A stretch of 64,000 nucleotides of DNA from positions 90,506,001-90,570,000 of the forward strand of contig NC_133157.1 in the NCBI RefSeq assembly GCF_040802235.1, given 5' to 3'. The notes below the pieces were generated by a model, which saw only the letters and a list, made by a program, of their open reading frames with translations, had not been told where the DNA came from and made no database searches. Shown piece by piece: positions 1 through 10,451 of the stretch. How positions within the stretch are numbered: position 1 is the first letter of the stretch; each line of letters opens with the position of its first letter. Source of the stretch: Manis javanica (lineage: Eukaryota > Chordata > Mammalia > Pholidota > Manidae). A program made the position numbers and the translations under genes.

Positions 1-525
1 CCTTGGGTCCTTTCTGTTGGGAGTTCTGTGTATTTCCGTGGTCTGTTTGATTATTTCCTCCCCCAGTTTGGGGAAGTTTTCAGCAATTATTTCTTCTAAG
101 ATACTTTCTATCCCTTTTCCTCTCTCTTCTTCTTCTGGTACCCCTATAATGCGGATATTGTTCCTTTTGGATTGGTCACACAGTTCTCTTAATATTGTTT
201 CATTCCTGGAGATCCTTTTATCTGTCTCTATGTCAGCTTCTATGCGTTCCTGTTCTCTGGTTTCAATTCCATCAATGGCCTCTTGCATCTTATCCATTCT
301 GCTTATAAATCCTTCCAGAGTTTGTTTCACTTCTGTAATCTCCTTCCTGGCATCTATCATCTCCCTCCGGACTTCATCCCTTAGGTCTTGCATATTTCTC
401 TGCATCTCTGTCAGCATGTTTATCATTTTTATTTTGAATTCTTTGTCAGGAAGACTGGTTAGGTCTGTCTCCTTCTCTGGTGTTGTCTCTGTGATCTTGG
501 TTTGCCTGTAATTTTGCCTTTTCAT
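1..525 (-). CDS. L1 ORF1 protein, N-terminal 175 codons (partial)
   Basis: ORF1 encodes the RNA-binding, trimeric coiled-coil chaperone of the L1 ribonucleoprotein. The start codon is at 523-525, placed by alignment with the ORF1 start of the complete copy (15384-15386). Reading leftward on the minus strand I find no stop codon through to position 1, so the frame is open across all visible codons. The visible part covers the N-terminus, the coiled coil and the beginning of the RRM, including an IIGVPEEE-like RNP2 segment. Unlike the complete copy, only one 11-residue unit (MQRNMQDLRDE) is present where that copy has three. The rest of the gene lies outside the window, so whether the whole ORF is intact is unknown. 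Confidence 0.85.
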   Translation of the reverse strand, partial: MKRQNYRQTKITETTPEKETDLTSLPDKEFKIKMINMLTEMQRNMQDLRDEVRREMIDARKEITEVKQTLEGFISRMDKMQEAIDGIETREQERIEADIETDKRISRNETILRELCDQSKRNNIRIIGVPEEEERGKGIESILEEIIAENFPKLGEEIIKQTTEIHRTPNRKDPR

Positions 526-937
526 GGTGATAGAAATAGTTTGCAGAGCTGGGACGAATGACGGCTGGAAGGACTTCCCTTCTTGTTGGTTTGTGGCCTT
601 CCTCTCCTGGGAGAACAGTGACCTCTAGTGGCTTGTGCTGGGTAACTGCGCACAGACAGGGCTTCTGATTCCTGCCCGGCTGCTATGGAGTTTATCTCTG
701 CTGTTGCTGTGGGCGTGGCCTGGTTCGGGCTTTTGCTCCAAAATGGTGGTGCCATTGTGGAGTGGGAGCAGCCGGGAGGCTATTTATCTCTGTGAGGGTC
801 CTCCATGCTCCCTGCTGCCCAGGAGCTTAGAGTGCCCAGAGACCCCCAGATTCCCTGCCTCTGGATTAAGTGTCTTGGAACGCTTCCATCCAGTTTTGGG
901 GTCCCTGTGCCTTTAAGACTTCCAAAAAGCACTCGCC

Positions 938-990
938 AAAATAAATAAATAAATAAATAAATAATTAATTAATTAATTAATTTTTAAAAA
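938..990. repeat. (AAAT)n/(AATT)n microsatellite
   Basis: About seven AAAT units are followed by about five AATT units and a short T/A run, inside the 5' UTR of the left-edge L1. The tract directly follows the segment reading cttccaaaaagcactcgcc, which is the same segment that became tandemly repeated in the complete L1. Confidence 0.9.
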
Positions 991-1386
991 GCCACTCGCT
1001 TTTCTTTGTCCTAGGGAGCCGGCCTCAGGGACCCACTCACCAGTCTTGCTGCCCTGTTTACCTAGTATCCAGCACCTGGCGCATGCACTGTGTCTGCGCT
1101 CTGGTGCGGGTGGCTGGGGCTGGGTGTTCAGTAGTCCTGGGCTCCTTCTCCCTCCCTGCTGACTCCTCTCCTCCCGCCGGGAGCTGGGGGGAGGGGCGCT
1201 CGGGTCCCACCGGGCTGGGGCTTGTATCTTACCTCCTTCGCAAGGCGCTGGGTTCTCGCAGATGTGGATGTGGTCTGGATGTTGTCCTGTGTCTTCTGGT
1301 CTTTATTCTAGGAAGAGTTGTCTTTGTTATATTTTCATAAATATATGTGGTTTTGGGAGGAGATTTCTGCTACTCTACTCACACCG

Positions 1387-1393
1387 CCATCTT
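1387..1393 (-). promoter_or_regulatory. YY1-like site at L1 5' end (left-edge copy)
   Basis: The minus strand reads AAGATGG within the first ~20 bases of the element. In human L1 a YY1 site at this position directs accurate transcription start, and the same core is found at the same place in the complete copy here. The function is inferred from that family knowledge. Confidence 0.55.
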
Positions 1394-1399
1394 GGCTCC

Positions 1400-2180
1400 A
1401 TGCCTGATCTACCTTTATTTTAAATGAATAAAAAAACATCACATAGTATGGTTTTGCCATAATTTTTAACTTTCCTGAGTGATGGCATTTGCTCTGTTTC
1501 TATATTTGCCTCACAATGTATTCTTGGATGATTTAAATTATATGTTATAGTCAAAAATATTTACTGTGAGCATATAATTATATGTTATATATAAATATAT
1601 ACTTTTAATATGTAAAAATAGCTATTCAATATATATGTACATATACATTAACAGACAGGTATTATTCATACAGAGATGTTCATCTCACTGGAAGTGATCC
1701 CTAGGTGTTGAATTGATGGACCAAAAAGTCTGTGCATTATAACATTAGTGAAAAAAACTTGCCAGATGGTTTCCCAAATGGCCGTAAGAGATCACGTGCA
1801 TCAACCCTATTCCGTTCACCCCACAGAGGCAATTCTACCCTGAGGACTTCTGGTTGTATAAAATGATATGCCACTTGCTTTGTTTTGAATTTCTCTATTT
1901 ACTAAATGGTTAATCCAGTTACCACTTAAATAATACCAACTTTGTTGTGCAATTTTTCACACATTTTCAGATTTATTAGTTTCTTTTGTTCCTCTGACCT
2001 GTCTTTTCCTATGCAGATTCAGAGTTTCTATTGCATATTCTCATAATTCCTGAACATAATGCTTTTAAAAAATGTTTGCCAGGTGTTCTATATTGCCGCA
2101 TACCTATTATTCCCTTTGAATTTCAAATCATTTTATTAAACTCCAAAAACAGTAACCAGCAGAGTAAAACATCTTTCTAT
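1400..2180. other. AT-rich sequence, possible very old L1 fragment
   Basis: No gene is recognised. The part at 1545-1660 is strongly AT-rich with TATA/ATAT runs. The part at about 1690-2000 (around ttgaattgatggaccaaaaag) resembles the decayed 3' part of an old LINE read on the minus strand, but the match is weak and by eye only. Confidence 0.35.
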
Positions 2181-2560
2181 GGACTGACTGTGTCCCCCCA
2201 AAATTCATGTTTGAAGCCTTAACCCTCAGTATGCCTTATTTGGAAATCTGTCCAGTAAGAAAGTAATTAAATGAGTTTAAAAAATAAATTTAATTATAAT
2301 GGTGGGGCCCTGATCCCCTAGGATTAGTATCCTTACAAAATGGCATGGCAGAGAACTCTCCCTCCCCCTCTGTGCCCATGCACAGCCCCGCATATGAGGC
2401 CACACGAGGAGGTGGCCACCTGTGTGCTGGGGAGAGAGGTCTCACCAGAAACCAAATTGTCTGGGACCTTGATCTTGGACTTTCAGCCTCCAGAACTGTG
2501 AGAAACAAATTCCGGTTATTTAAGCTTCTGTTGTTTTGTTATGGATGCCCAAACAGACAC
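2180..2560 (+). mobile_element. MLT1-type MaLR LTR (MLT1A/B-like)
   Basis: The start reads ctatggactgactgtgtc and the body contains ccagaactgtgagaaacaaa followed by a ttgttttgttatgg end. These are hallmarks of MLT1 solo LTRs of the ERVL-MaLR class. The copy is diverged and AT-rich in one segment (2250-2300). It has no coding capacity, and the short frames in it are chance. Confidence 0.75.
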
Positions 2561-2599
2561 ATCCCATCCCACATGTTCTTCTAAGACTCAACCTGCAGT

Positions 2600-3085
2600 C
2601 TTCCTTCTATCCCCTGGAAGGTGAGGTGTAACTGCCTCTCTTGAGGTTGGGCTGGCCTTAGGAACTTGCTTGTAACCAATAGGATGTGGTAGTTAGAATG
2701 TGACCAGACTGGATGGCCGGAGACATCATGATTATGGCTGGGAGACTCCCAGGACTTGGCCAGAAAAAGCCACCCACTTCAGCCTGTTTTTCTCAAATCT
2801 CTTGCTCTCTAGATGCTCCCTGCCAAGTGCTCTGTTTTGGAACACAGCCTCCATGCTGTGAGAAACCCAAGCCACAGGGAGACATCATGTGTAGGCCCCA
2901 GGGCCGAGAGCCCTAGCTGAATTCCATCCTTGAGCCATTCCAGTCCTTGCTCCAGACACATGAGAAAGCTTCCAGATGGCCCAGCTCACTCTATTCCAGG
3001 TCTTCTCAGCTGAAGCCCCAGAGCGTGTCTCAAGTCAGGCCACAGAATCTGTGAGCACAGTGAAATGGGTGGTTCAGGCCAGTGT
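2600..3085 (+). mobile_element. MLT1-type MaLR LTR (older subtype)
   Basis: The segment contains gaggtgtaactgcctctc, ttgggctggcctta, accaataggatgtgg and, toward the end, cacagaatctgtgagca. These occur in this order in older MLT1 LTRs (I/J-like). It lies directly after another MLT1-type LTR. The right boundary is approximate. The subtype needs a library comparison. Confidence 0.6.
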
Positions 3086-3690
3086 TGTCTGCAGCGCTCA
3101 ATTATCGGAACATGACACACCTTGCGGTAAAATCTCCCCAGTGGTGGTTGTCTGACTGGCCCTGTAGATTCTCCTCCCTGTGACTTGTGAGATGGGGGAG
3201 AAGCCACGATGAAGAGAGGAGAACTCTTCCCACGGATCAGCTGAAGACGTCTGGGAGCCCAGAGCCTTCCCTGCTCACTGCGCTCCTTCGTCCCCACTTT
3301 ATTCTCAGTGACTGAAGATCCAAATTGCTGCCTTTAACCACAAGTGCCTCTGAGCTTCTAACACTGGTTACTTATGTTCAAGGCTAGTTTAATCGTCATA
3401 GCCATATTGAAACTGTCAAAATGATCTTAGTGCTCCATGCCGGTCATTTAGTTCTAGTGAGACCAGCTTGTGGTCATTCCCACCAGACAGAAGCCAGGGT
3501 GCCTGCTAGGGAGTGAACTCATCAAATGGAGAGACAGGTAAAGCTTGAGTCAGTTTGCTGTCCCATTAGAAAATGGTGACTCAGCTCAGAAAGACCCTTG
3601 AGACTAGTTCCTTGCCTCTTGGTAGGCTGGTGATACGTAGTCAGGCCTCCAGGCGGGAAAGGTGGTGCTCCACATAGTCACACTGCATAG
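3086..3690. other. Unrecognised sequence
   Basis: I see no recognisable gene, repeat or RNA here. The minus-strand open frame over 2986-3297 has no similarity I know and overlaps the LTR end. Confidence 0.5.
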
Positions 3691-4015
3691 GACACAGGCA
3701 TCCTGCATGGTTCCATGTATGTAAAACTCTAGGAAATGCAGAATTTCCTGGTGTCTGAGCACCAGTGACAGTGACTGAAGGCATATTAGTGTTTACCTGG
3801 GGATAGGGATGGGGTGAGCTTGGGAGGTTTCACTAGGAGCAAGGGGCAACTTTTGGGGGTGATGAATGTGTTACTTATCTTGACTGTAGTGAGGGCTTCA
3901 CGGTTGTATACATATGTCAGAACTTTTCCCAGTTGTATGTTCTAAATGTACATTTATATGCATATTTATATATATGCATCTTATTGTACACCAGTTATAC
4001 CTCCATGAAGCTGTG
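3690..4015 (+). mobile_element. L1M-type 3' UTR fragment
   Basis: The order of motifs is typical of the 3' end of old mammalian L1 (L1M class): a gttccatgtatgtaaaactct-like start, cttttgggggtgatgaatgtg, tatcttgactgtagtgaggg, tgtatacatatgtcag, and ttatacctccatgaagctgt at the end. It is 5'-truncated and lacks any coding sequence. Confidence 0.7.
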
Positions 4016-5380
4016 TAAAAGCATCGCCATCATAGCCAAGATCATGCCAGCGGACTTACTGCTAGTCCTTTTTCATAAAAGAAGTAAAAAGATTGCAGAA
4101 GTATTCCTACCCACCACCTCTTGCCTCTTCCCTCTCCTACCACATCATTTCCCAGCAAACCCATCAAGATTATTCATTTTCTGTGTGTATTTGTGTGTAT
4201 ATGCACTAAAATTATACATTTCTTCTGTGAACTCAGAATATTTGCATAAATATTATCACACTCGGAAAAAATCCTAATGTGTGATCACTGAAAGGGAAAA
4301 AAACATTTCTCCTTTGTATCTTCTTTCCAACCTTGGTGCATGAGCCGCCACCCTTGGATTGCTTTTCATGCACCCCTAGACCAGGAGCATTATTGCTTAA
4401 ATGCCATGTGTTCTCCTGTGTTGCATTCTTTGTTTTTCTACAGTATATTCTCAAGAAATATTATTTTCAGAAATGCTTATGGATGGGAAGTAAATGTTCT
4501 AGTCCTTTCTTGCATGTCTGAAGGTTTTCTCATTTTGTACTTAATGTTTAACTGATACCTTGGCTGGGAATAGAATTTGAAGTTCTAAATCATTTCCCCA
4601 AGAACATCAGGTATCTCCATCATCTTCTAAAAAGTAGTGTTCCTGATGAAAACTCTTCTGCCAATCTTGGTCCGCTTCCATTGCCGTTCACATGCCTTTG
4701 GGTTTCAGCAGCTTTTAGTATCTTTGTCCTTTTCTGAGTTTTCTGAAATTGCTCTTATTTTCTCTCTCATAGTTCTCATTTCTTTGTACTAGGCAATTTC
4801 ATCAAATTTTTCTTTTAGTTCTATTAAATTGTTTTATGCAGGTACCATGATTTAAATTTAATGAATTTATTCTATTTTCTGATTTTTCTGCTTCTGAACA
4901 GTAATCTTAATTTATGGATGCCATTTCTTCTCCCCTAACTCTGACTAGAGATTTAAAAGTATCTCTTCTTTTTTCTGGGTCACCTGTTTTCTCTCAGGAC
5001 CATTCTCTTTGCTTATCCTGCTCTGTTCCCCCCCTGCCCTACCCCCAGTTTTCTTTCTTTTCCCCCTTTGGAGTTTTTGTAAATAAAACATAGAGCTGAA
5101 TACTTCAGGGAGTTCCCAAGGAGTTCCTTTACCATTATTCATTTTGGGCCTTGCCCCAGGATTTGAGGCCTTCTAGCAAGCCTGAGTAAGGGTGAGACAT
5201 GCCGCCTGGCCAGTTTCTTTAAGGATATAAATAATGGTAAGGGGAATTGGCTGGCATCCCCAAGCCTCAGATGCTGAAAAAAAGACCCTACCTTGGGCAC
5301 CTTTTATTTTAGAGCCTTGTCCCCTCCCACGTGGGTATTTCTGCCTTTAGTCTGGGAGTAAATCTTCTGGGGAAGATTGG
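4016..5380. other. Unrecognised sequence
   Basis: I see no host exon or clearly assignable repeat. The stretch 4560-4990 is T-rich in the way antisense LINE sequence often is, but I could not place it in a family. Confidence 0.45.
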
Positions 5381-5530
5381 GAAAGCCTAACATGATCCTT
5401 ACCATGAGTCTCAGCACTGCAATGAATTCATTCCACTTGACAGATTTCAATTCCAGGATCATGCCCCAGATAAACCACATGCATTAAAATCTATTCTTGG
5501 GCCTAATGCTGGGGGAACCCAAACTAAGGC
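5381..5530 (+). mobile_element. Possible LTR 3' end
   Basis: The segment ends with gctgggggaacccaaactaa, a string typical of the 3' ends of several old ERVL-related LTRs. The 5' boundary is not visible. This rests on one motif only. Confidence 0.3.
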
Positions 5531-7355
5531 AATCTCCTGATTCAATACTTGATCCCAGAATCTGTAGATTTCTTTTCTTTGATTCATCAAATTATGTGCT
5601 TGTAAATATTTTACCTATATCTTTGCATTTTTATGGAAAATTAGAATTTGTAGACTTCAGCAGTGCCAGAACTACCATTTATTTTGTGACATCTTTAAAT
5701 GTAGAAAATGTTTACTTAGCTTGAACTATGACCTTCCTTCTTGAATCTTGTATGCATTAACTCTAAACCTTCTCTTCACAGAAGATCCAGAGAAATAATT
5801 CCATGATCTTCTAGAGTCCAGTTACCTTTGACTTCTGGACAACTTTGGCTATTACGGAAGATTTCCCCCCTAAATCCCATTTACTAGCTAATGAAATGGT
5901 GTGCAGCATTCTGCCTATTCATCCAGTTAGTTAAATGATGAGTGACAGAGTATCTATTTGATTACCAAGCAGTTTAGGAGAATACAAAATCCATAATCAT
6001 GGTCCATGTCATTATAAAGTTCATAGTCAGAAATACTCACAAACAACAACCATGGTGTGTGAGATACAAGTTATGAGAAGATAGCAGAGTGCTGTGACAG
6101 CTCCAGGGAGGGACACAGTCCCCATTAGAGCACAGGGAGGGCTCCTGAATGCAGAGGAGCAGAGTAGAGCTCTGCTCATTAAAGGGAGCAGTTCTTTCCC
6201 TTCTCATCTGCCAGATCTATGGTTTTCAAAGAATTTTTAAAAGGAAGCAGAACACATTCTTTGAAGAGAATCTTGGGATGTCAAGTACATACAACCAAGA
6301 CATTCTGGACTCCACAGAGCAGAACTGAGTGTCACTGTTCAGTTCAACAACTGGGACACCATCACCTCCTCCCCTGACCCAGAAGCACCCACCAAGGACG
6401 ACCCGCAGCACGGTGACACTCTGAGGGGCCCACCCCACAGTGAGTTCGTGGGACACAGACACCAGTCCGTAAGGTAGAGAATATCCTTCCTGCCACCCAC
6501 TCTCATAGGCTGCACCATTCTAAAATACTAACAAAGAGCTGTAACAGCTGGTACCAAAATGCCCTTTTGAAAGGGACTGTATTTCCTTTCAAAGTTGCAT
6601 GCACAACTAATGTGGGTCAGAGAAAGAAGGAGCTGGCAAGAAACAGGAAAGCAGAGATTGCTGAATTATTCTCCTTAGGAACATGAGATTTTGAAAATAC
6701 ATTTAAGATTTTATTTCTTACTCTTGAGAAGTTGGGGACAGAGAAGTCAGAATTGGGAAGAAAGAAAGGTGAGTTGCTGCTCTGGAGGCAAAAAAATCCC
6801 AGTTGACTGAAATGGCAAAGAGACTGTATTTTTGAAGGAGCACAGATGTATAATATTAAGTTTTAAATTGTTTGTAAAGAATACTGGTGCAGGCAGTGGT
6901 AGCCAGAGTCAGCTCGTACTGGGTCATAAAAGCCTATTGTTGAATTGCTGGAACTTTTATTAACTGGTCATTAAACCAAGCAATTATTCATGATTAAATG
7001 ACAGAAACTTCCAATAAAATAAAACATATTAGAAACAAAATTAACAAATACTCAAAACTTACCACTTCCTAATTACTTTGCCACACTGTACATCTATGCT
7101 CTTAAGGTGAGCTTCATCTATGGCATGTATGGGTTGCAAATACTGTATGATAATGTAAGAAAGAATCATGTAGTGGCATAGTACACAGTGATTGCTTCCG
7201 GACTCAGCTTGGTGATATCATGTAGCTTGAAGTATTTACACCACAGGATTTGGCAGAGGTTTCCAAGCAGGGCATATTTTATTGGAGAGCAGGTTGTTAA
7301 ACTTGTACCAGCACACGAGTGGGTCAAGGGCATATTGCCTGGAAACAGCTGCTTA
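5531..7355. other. Unrecognised sequence
   Basis: No supported gene or repeat was seen. The short open frames here show no known domains and no codon bias that stands out. Confidence 0.5.
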
Positions 7356-7530
7356 GAGTCCTTGGCAGGTCACTTACCAGCTGTATGACCTGACCAGTTA
7401 CTCAATCTCCTTCTGCTTCACTTTTCTCATGTGGTTGTTCTGAGAATTAAATGAATCAAAACATGTAAAGCACTTTGAACATTATCTGACAAATAGTGCC
7501 TAATGCAACTGTTACCCATTGTTGTGTTGT
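7356..7530 (+). mobile_element. MIR SINE
   Basis: The conserved MIR core is present in order: cacttaccagctgtatgacc, a run like ctcaatctcc...ttctcatgtgg, then gagaattaaatgaatc, catgtaaagcactttgaac and a degraded final part. MIR is an ancient tRNA-derived SINE shared by all mammals. A short internal segment is missing. Confidence 0.75.
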
Positions 7531-8111
7531 ACTGGTATTGTGTTACTTTTATTTATGTAATAATAATACACATATCCTATATAAATGCTTGACATCTTCC
7601 TAAACCCTCAGAAACACACACAAAATCCTGGCTTTCCTCCAGGGAAGCCAAAGCCTACATTTCCCCCATTTACCCAATCTACACACACAGTTAAAGAATA
7701 GCTGTCAGCTGGGCACACAACTTCTACACAAAGATGACATTCCCCATCCAAACATTGAAACATTTGTTGTTCTAAACAATGTTTTCAAACCCAAAGTGTC
7801 ACAGAACAGCAGCTTATAGCCTTTCTTAAAAGACAGCTGAGTGGCAGTTTTGTTGTTTGTGTCTTCATCCCCTCCTCCTCAATGGTAGCTGGATATGGAC
7901 ACAATGGAAGGATCTGCAGCAGCTATTTTGAACACTGAGGTGACTTTGTGAAGGTGGGATCCACAATGAACAGCAATAAGGAAATTGTCTGGATCTCCAC
8001 AGACTCTGCAGAGCAGTCTCTGCACCAGCCCTTTCCTGGGAAAGAGAACTAAGTGACTGTGTTGTTGCTGTCCTTCTGCAGAGGGCATTCCTTGAGCCAG
8101 CAGACCTTTTC

Positions 8112-8225
8112 AGAAATCCAGAATCTCATTCTCCCTCAGGTCTGCTGAATGCCTAGAAATAAAATCTGCACTTAACACAGTTGTCAGGGGGTTCTTTTGT
8201 ACACTAGTTTTAGAAGTGCTGGTTA
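8112..8225 (+). mobile_element. MER5-like hAT-Charlie MITE fragment
   Basis: The segment has aatctcattctccctcaggt, a gaaataaaatctgcacttaac-like middle and gttttagaagtgctgg at the end. This resembles the right half of MER5-type nonautonomous hAT elements. It ends just before the L1 target site at 8239. Confidence 0.4.
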
Positions 8226-8238
8226 AGCCACTATTATT

Positions 8239-8255
8239 TTGGCCATTCTAACTTT
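8239..8255. repeat. Target-site duplication of the full-length L1 (left copy)
   Basis: The 17 bases ttggccattctaacttt are repeated exactly at 16987-17003. Together they bracket the L1. The last three T overlap the poly(T), as is usual. In element orientation the 5' copy begins after TT as TT/AAAG, matching the L1 endonuclease preference. Confidence 0.9.
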
Positions 8256-8275
8256 TTTTTTTTTTTTTTTTTTTT
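8253..8275 (-). repeat. Poly(A) tail of the full-length L1
   Basis: This is an uninterrupted run of 23 T on the plus strand, A on the element strand. It directly abuts the left target-site duplication. Its purity supports recent insertion. Confidence 0.9.
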
Positions 8276-8292
8276 GAGAGGGCATCTCTCAT

Positions 8293-8298
8293 ATTTAT
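8293..8298 (-). terminator. AATAAA polyadenylation signal of the L1
   Basis: The minus strand reads AATAAA (TTTATT on the plus strand) 17 bases before the poly(A) tail begins at 8275. This is the standard distance for a used mRNA cleavage/polyadenylation signal, and it is canonical, unlike the signals near the internal A-rich tracts. Confidence 0.75.
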
Positions 8299-8420
8299 TG
8301 ATCAAATGGTTGTTAACAACAATAAAATTCAGTATAGGGGGGTCAATGCTCAATGTACAATCATTAATCCATCTCAAGCCTAATTCTCGTCAGTCTCCAA
8401 TCTTCTGAAGCATAACGAAC

Positions 8421-8477
8421 AAGTTCTTACATGGTGAACGAATTCTTACAGAATGAATAAATTCTTACATGGTGAAC
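8421..8477. repeat. 19-bp repeat, three copies
   Basis: Three adjacent 19-base units occur at 8421-8439, 8440-8458 and 8459-8477, all variants of aagttcttacatggtgaac. The middle unit is the most diverged. They lie within the passenger segment of the L1 tail. Confidence 0.85.
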
Positions 8478-9915
8478 AGTACAAGGGCAGTCATCACAGA
8501 AACTTTCGGTTTTGATCATGCAATATGACCTATAAACCATCAGGTCAAATATGAATATTCATTTGATTTTTGTACTTGATTTATATGTTGATCCCACATT
8601 TCTCCTATTATTATTATTATTTTTATTTTTAATAAAATGCTGAAGTGGTAGGTAGATGCAAGATAAAGGTAGAAAACATAGTTTAGTGCTGTAAGAAGGC
8701 AAATGTAGATGATCAGATGATCAGGTGTGTGCCTATGGACTAAGTATTAATCCAGGCTAGACAAGGGCAGCAAGACATCCACGGATGCAGAAGATTTCTC
8801 TCAAAGCAGGGGGGGTGAGGTTCTGAGCCTCACCTCTGTTGATCCCCAAATTCTCACCTGATGGCCCCCCTGCGACTGTGCCTGTCTTAGGTTGTTCCTC
8901 CCTTGAGGAATCTTACCCGTCTCTGGCTAACCAGTCATCTTCCGGGGCCATACAGGGAAATGTAAAGTTGGTAAGTGAGAGAGAAGCCATATTGTTTGCA
9001 AAGGTTAGCTTTTTACTTCTTTGCAGATTTATGCCCTGTGGCTTCTATGCCCAGCACTTGTCTCGAGGTATCTTTACCACCTGGAGGAATTATGATACTC
9101 GGTAAATTCGATATGAGGCACGAATTCTATTTAAAGTTTGTAATTAGGAAGGAAGAAGAAAAGCTATAGATGTAGCATATGAAGGAAACTTGGGAGGATT
9201 GATTATTTCTTTGACATATCTTCTTGTATAGTACCTTAAGTATGTATAGGTTTTAAACTACTAACTAATTTGCACACACATATTGACATAATAGGAATAC
9301 GGTGACATAAACAAAGCAAATCTATAATTACCAGCCATCTCCAGTGAAGCCAAGAAAACCATTTAGGCACCCTAGGCATTTGTGAAAATTTATCTATGAT
9401 ATGATGGATATTTTCCAACTGTACTTGAACCATCAGACAAATTAAAGCAGCCCATTTCTGGGATCTGTTCACATCCCATATGTTCTTTTAACCATAGATA
9501 GTCTATAGTCATGAGATTTTGGGGTGCTACAACTTGCACCCCTCCCAACTCCTGGTTGAGTTCCAACAGTACAGATCCAGTCAAATTCGTTGTCTCACTG
9601 TATGCACATGCCAGCCTAGACATCTCCCTCCTCCTTCTTATGGCAAGTCCAGGAGATGGTGGGCTGGATGCAGCCACAACCGCAGCATCGTCCGGATCCC
9701 TGTGGAGGCTTTTTGATGATCATCCCCCGGCACGAGTCCTCCAGAGAGTGCTGATGCCGGAAGCTCCTCCTCATATCGTATCTTAGTTCATTTTCTGGGT
9801 ATCCAAGCTAGGCCTTGATCTTCTGCGTAGAAACAAACAGACCCTTTGCCCACACTTTGACATGCCCTCTATACCACTGTGCAGAACTCATTGGAGGTCA
9901 GCACACAGTAACTGC

Positions 9916-9933
9916 TTTTTTTTTTTTTTTTTT
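9916..9933 (-). repeat. Internal poly(A) tract 1 in the L1 3' region
   Basis: This is a run of 18 T on the plus strand inside the inserted element. It marks the boundary between the passenger segment and the sequence nearer ORF2. An ATTAAA variant signal directly abuts it on the element strand. Confidence 0.8.
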
Positions 9934-10079
9934 AATTAAGAGAAAGGAATATTATCAGAAAAGAGTACCTCCATAGCTGATCATCTGACACCCTTTAAGT
10001 GATCAACATTAAGGATATTTAAAGCATGCGTTGATCTTTGATTTACCAATAGTTTTATCCTGTTAAGGAGTAATCCCCC

Positions 10080-10109
10080 TTTTCTTTCTTTCTTTCTTTT
10101 TTTTTTTTT
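10080..10109 (-). repeat. Internal A-rich tract 2 with (AAAG)n
   Basis: The plus strand shows four to five TTTC units followed by a run of 13 T (10097-10109). On the element strand this is poly(A) followed by an AAAG microsatellite, the form an old L1 poly(A) tail often takes. An ATTAAA lies just upstream on the element strand (10114-10119). It may mark the original end of the ancestral L1 3' UTR. Confidence 0.75.
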
Positions 10110-10258
10110 AAATTTTTAATCTACACTTACCTGAAGAATACTATGTTTACTATGCTCTCCCCTATATCAGGTCCCCCCTAACAACCACATTACGGTTACT
10201 GTCCATCAGCTTAGCAAAATGTTGTAGAGTCACTACTTGTCCTCTCTGTGTTGTGCAG

Positions 10259-10286
10259 CCCACCCTCCCCTTTCTCCCTCCCCCCC
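10259..10286 (-). promoter_or_regulatory. G-quadruplex-capable tract in L1 3' UTR
   Basis: The minus strand has four runs of three or more G separated by short loops (C runs on the plus strand at 10263-10265, 10267-10270, 10276-10278 and 10280-10286). A G-rich polypurine tract in the 3' UTR is a conserved feature of mammalian L1. A second C/T-rich stretch follows at 10306-10360. Folding is inferred. Confidence 0.6.
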
Positions 10287-10451
10287 ATGCATGCTAATCT
10301 TAATACCCCCCTTCTTCTTCCCCCCCCTTATCCCTCCCTGCCCACCCATCCTCCCCAGTTCCTTTCCGTTTGGTACCTGTTAGTCCATTTTTGGGTTCTG
10401 TAATTCTGCTGCTGTTTTGTTCCTTCAGTTTTTCCTTTGTTCCTATACTCC

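Larger units (their letters stand above)
1..1399 (-). mobile_element. LINE-1 copy, 5' part only (cut by window edge)
   Basis: This is the 5' end of a relatively young L1 lying on the minus strand and running off the left edge. The 5' terminus is at about 1399, where the minus strand reads GGAGCCAAGATGGCGG, the same start as the complete L1 at 8253-16986. Its 5' UTR spans 526-1399 and the beginning of ORF1 spans 1-525. The UTR aligns by eye with the complete copy at its outer end (1170-1399 against 16745-16983) and near ORF1, but the tandem-repeat block of the complete copy is missing here. An AAAT/AATT microsatellite sits at 938-990 instead. The 3' end, poly(A) and target-site duplication cannot be seen. 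Confidence 0.9.
8276..9915 (-). other. Non-L1-like passenger segment at the L1 3' end
   Basis: This 1.64-kb segment lies between the terminal poly(A) and an internal A-rich tract (9916-9933), inside the target-site duplications. It shows no L1 3' UTR features I know. It could be a 3' transduction (read-through past the L1 signal into flanking DNA, carried along) or a 3' extension that became fixed in this subfamily. I have a general impression that this tail type recurs in some mammalian genomes, which would favour an amplified lineage, but I cannot verify it here. It contains a 19-bp triplicate repeat and, on the plus strand, an 88-codon open frame (8839-9105) without known similarity. Confidence 0.65.

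Noticed and set aside
8839-9105. 88-codon plus-strand frame in the L1 tail as a protein gene
   Set aside because: It lies antisense in a mobile-element tail, has no known domain or upstream context; reported only as part of the passenger segment.
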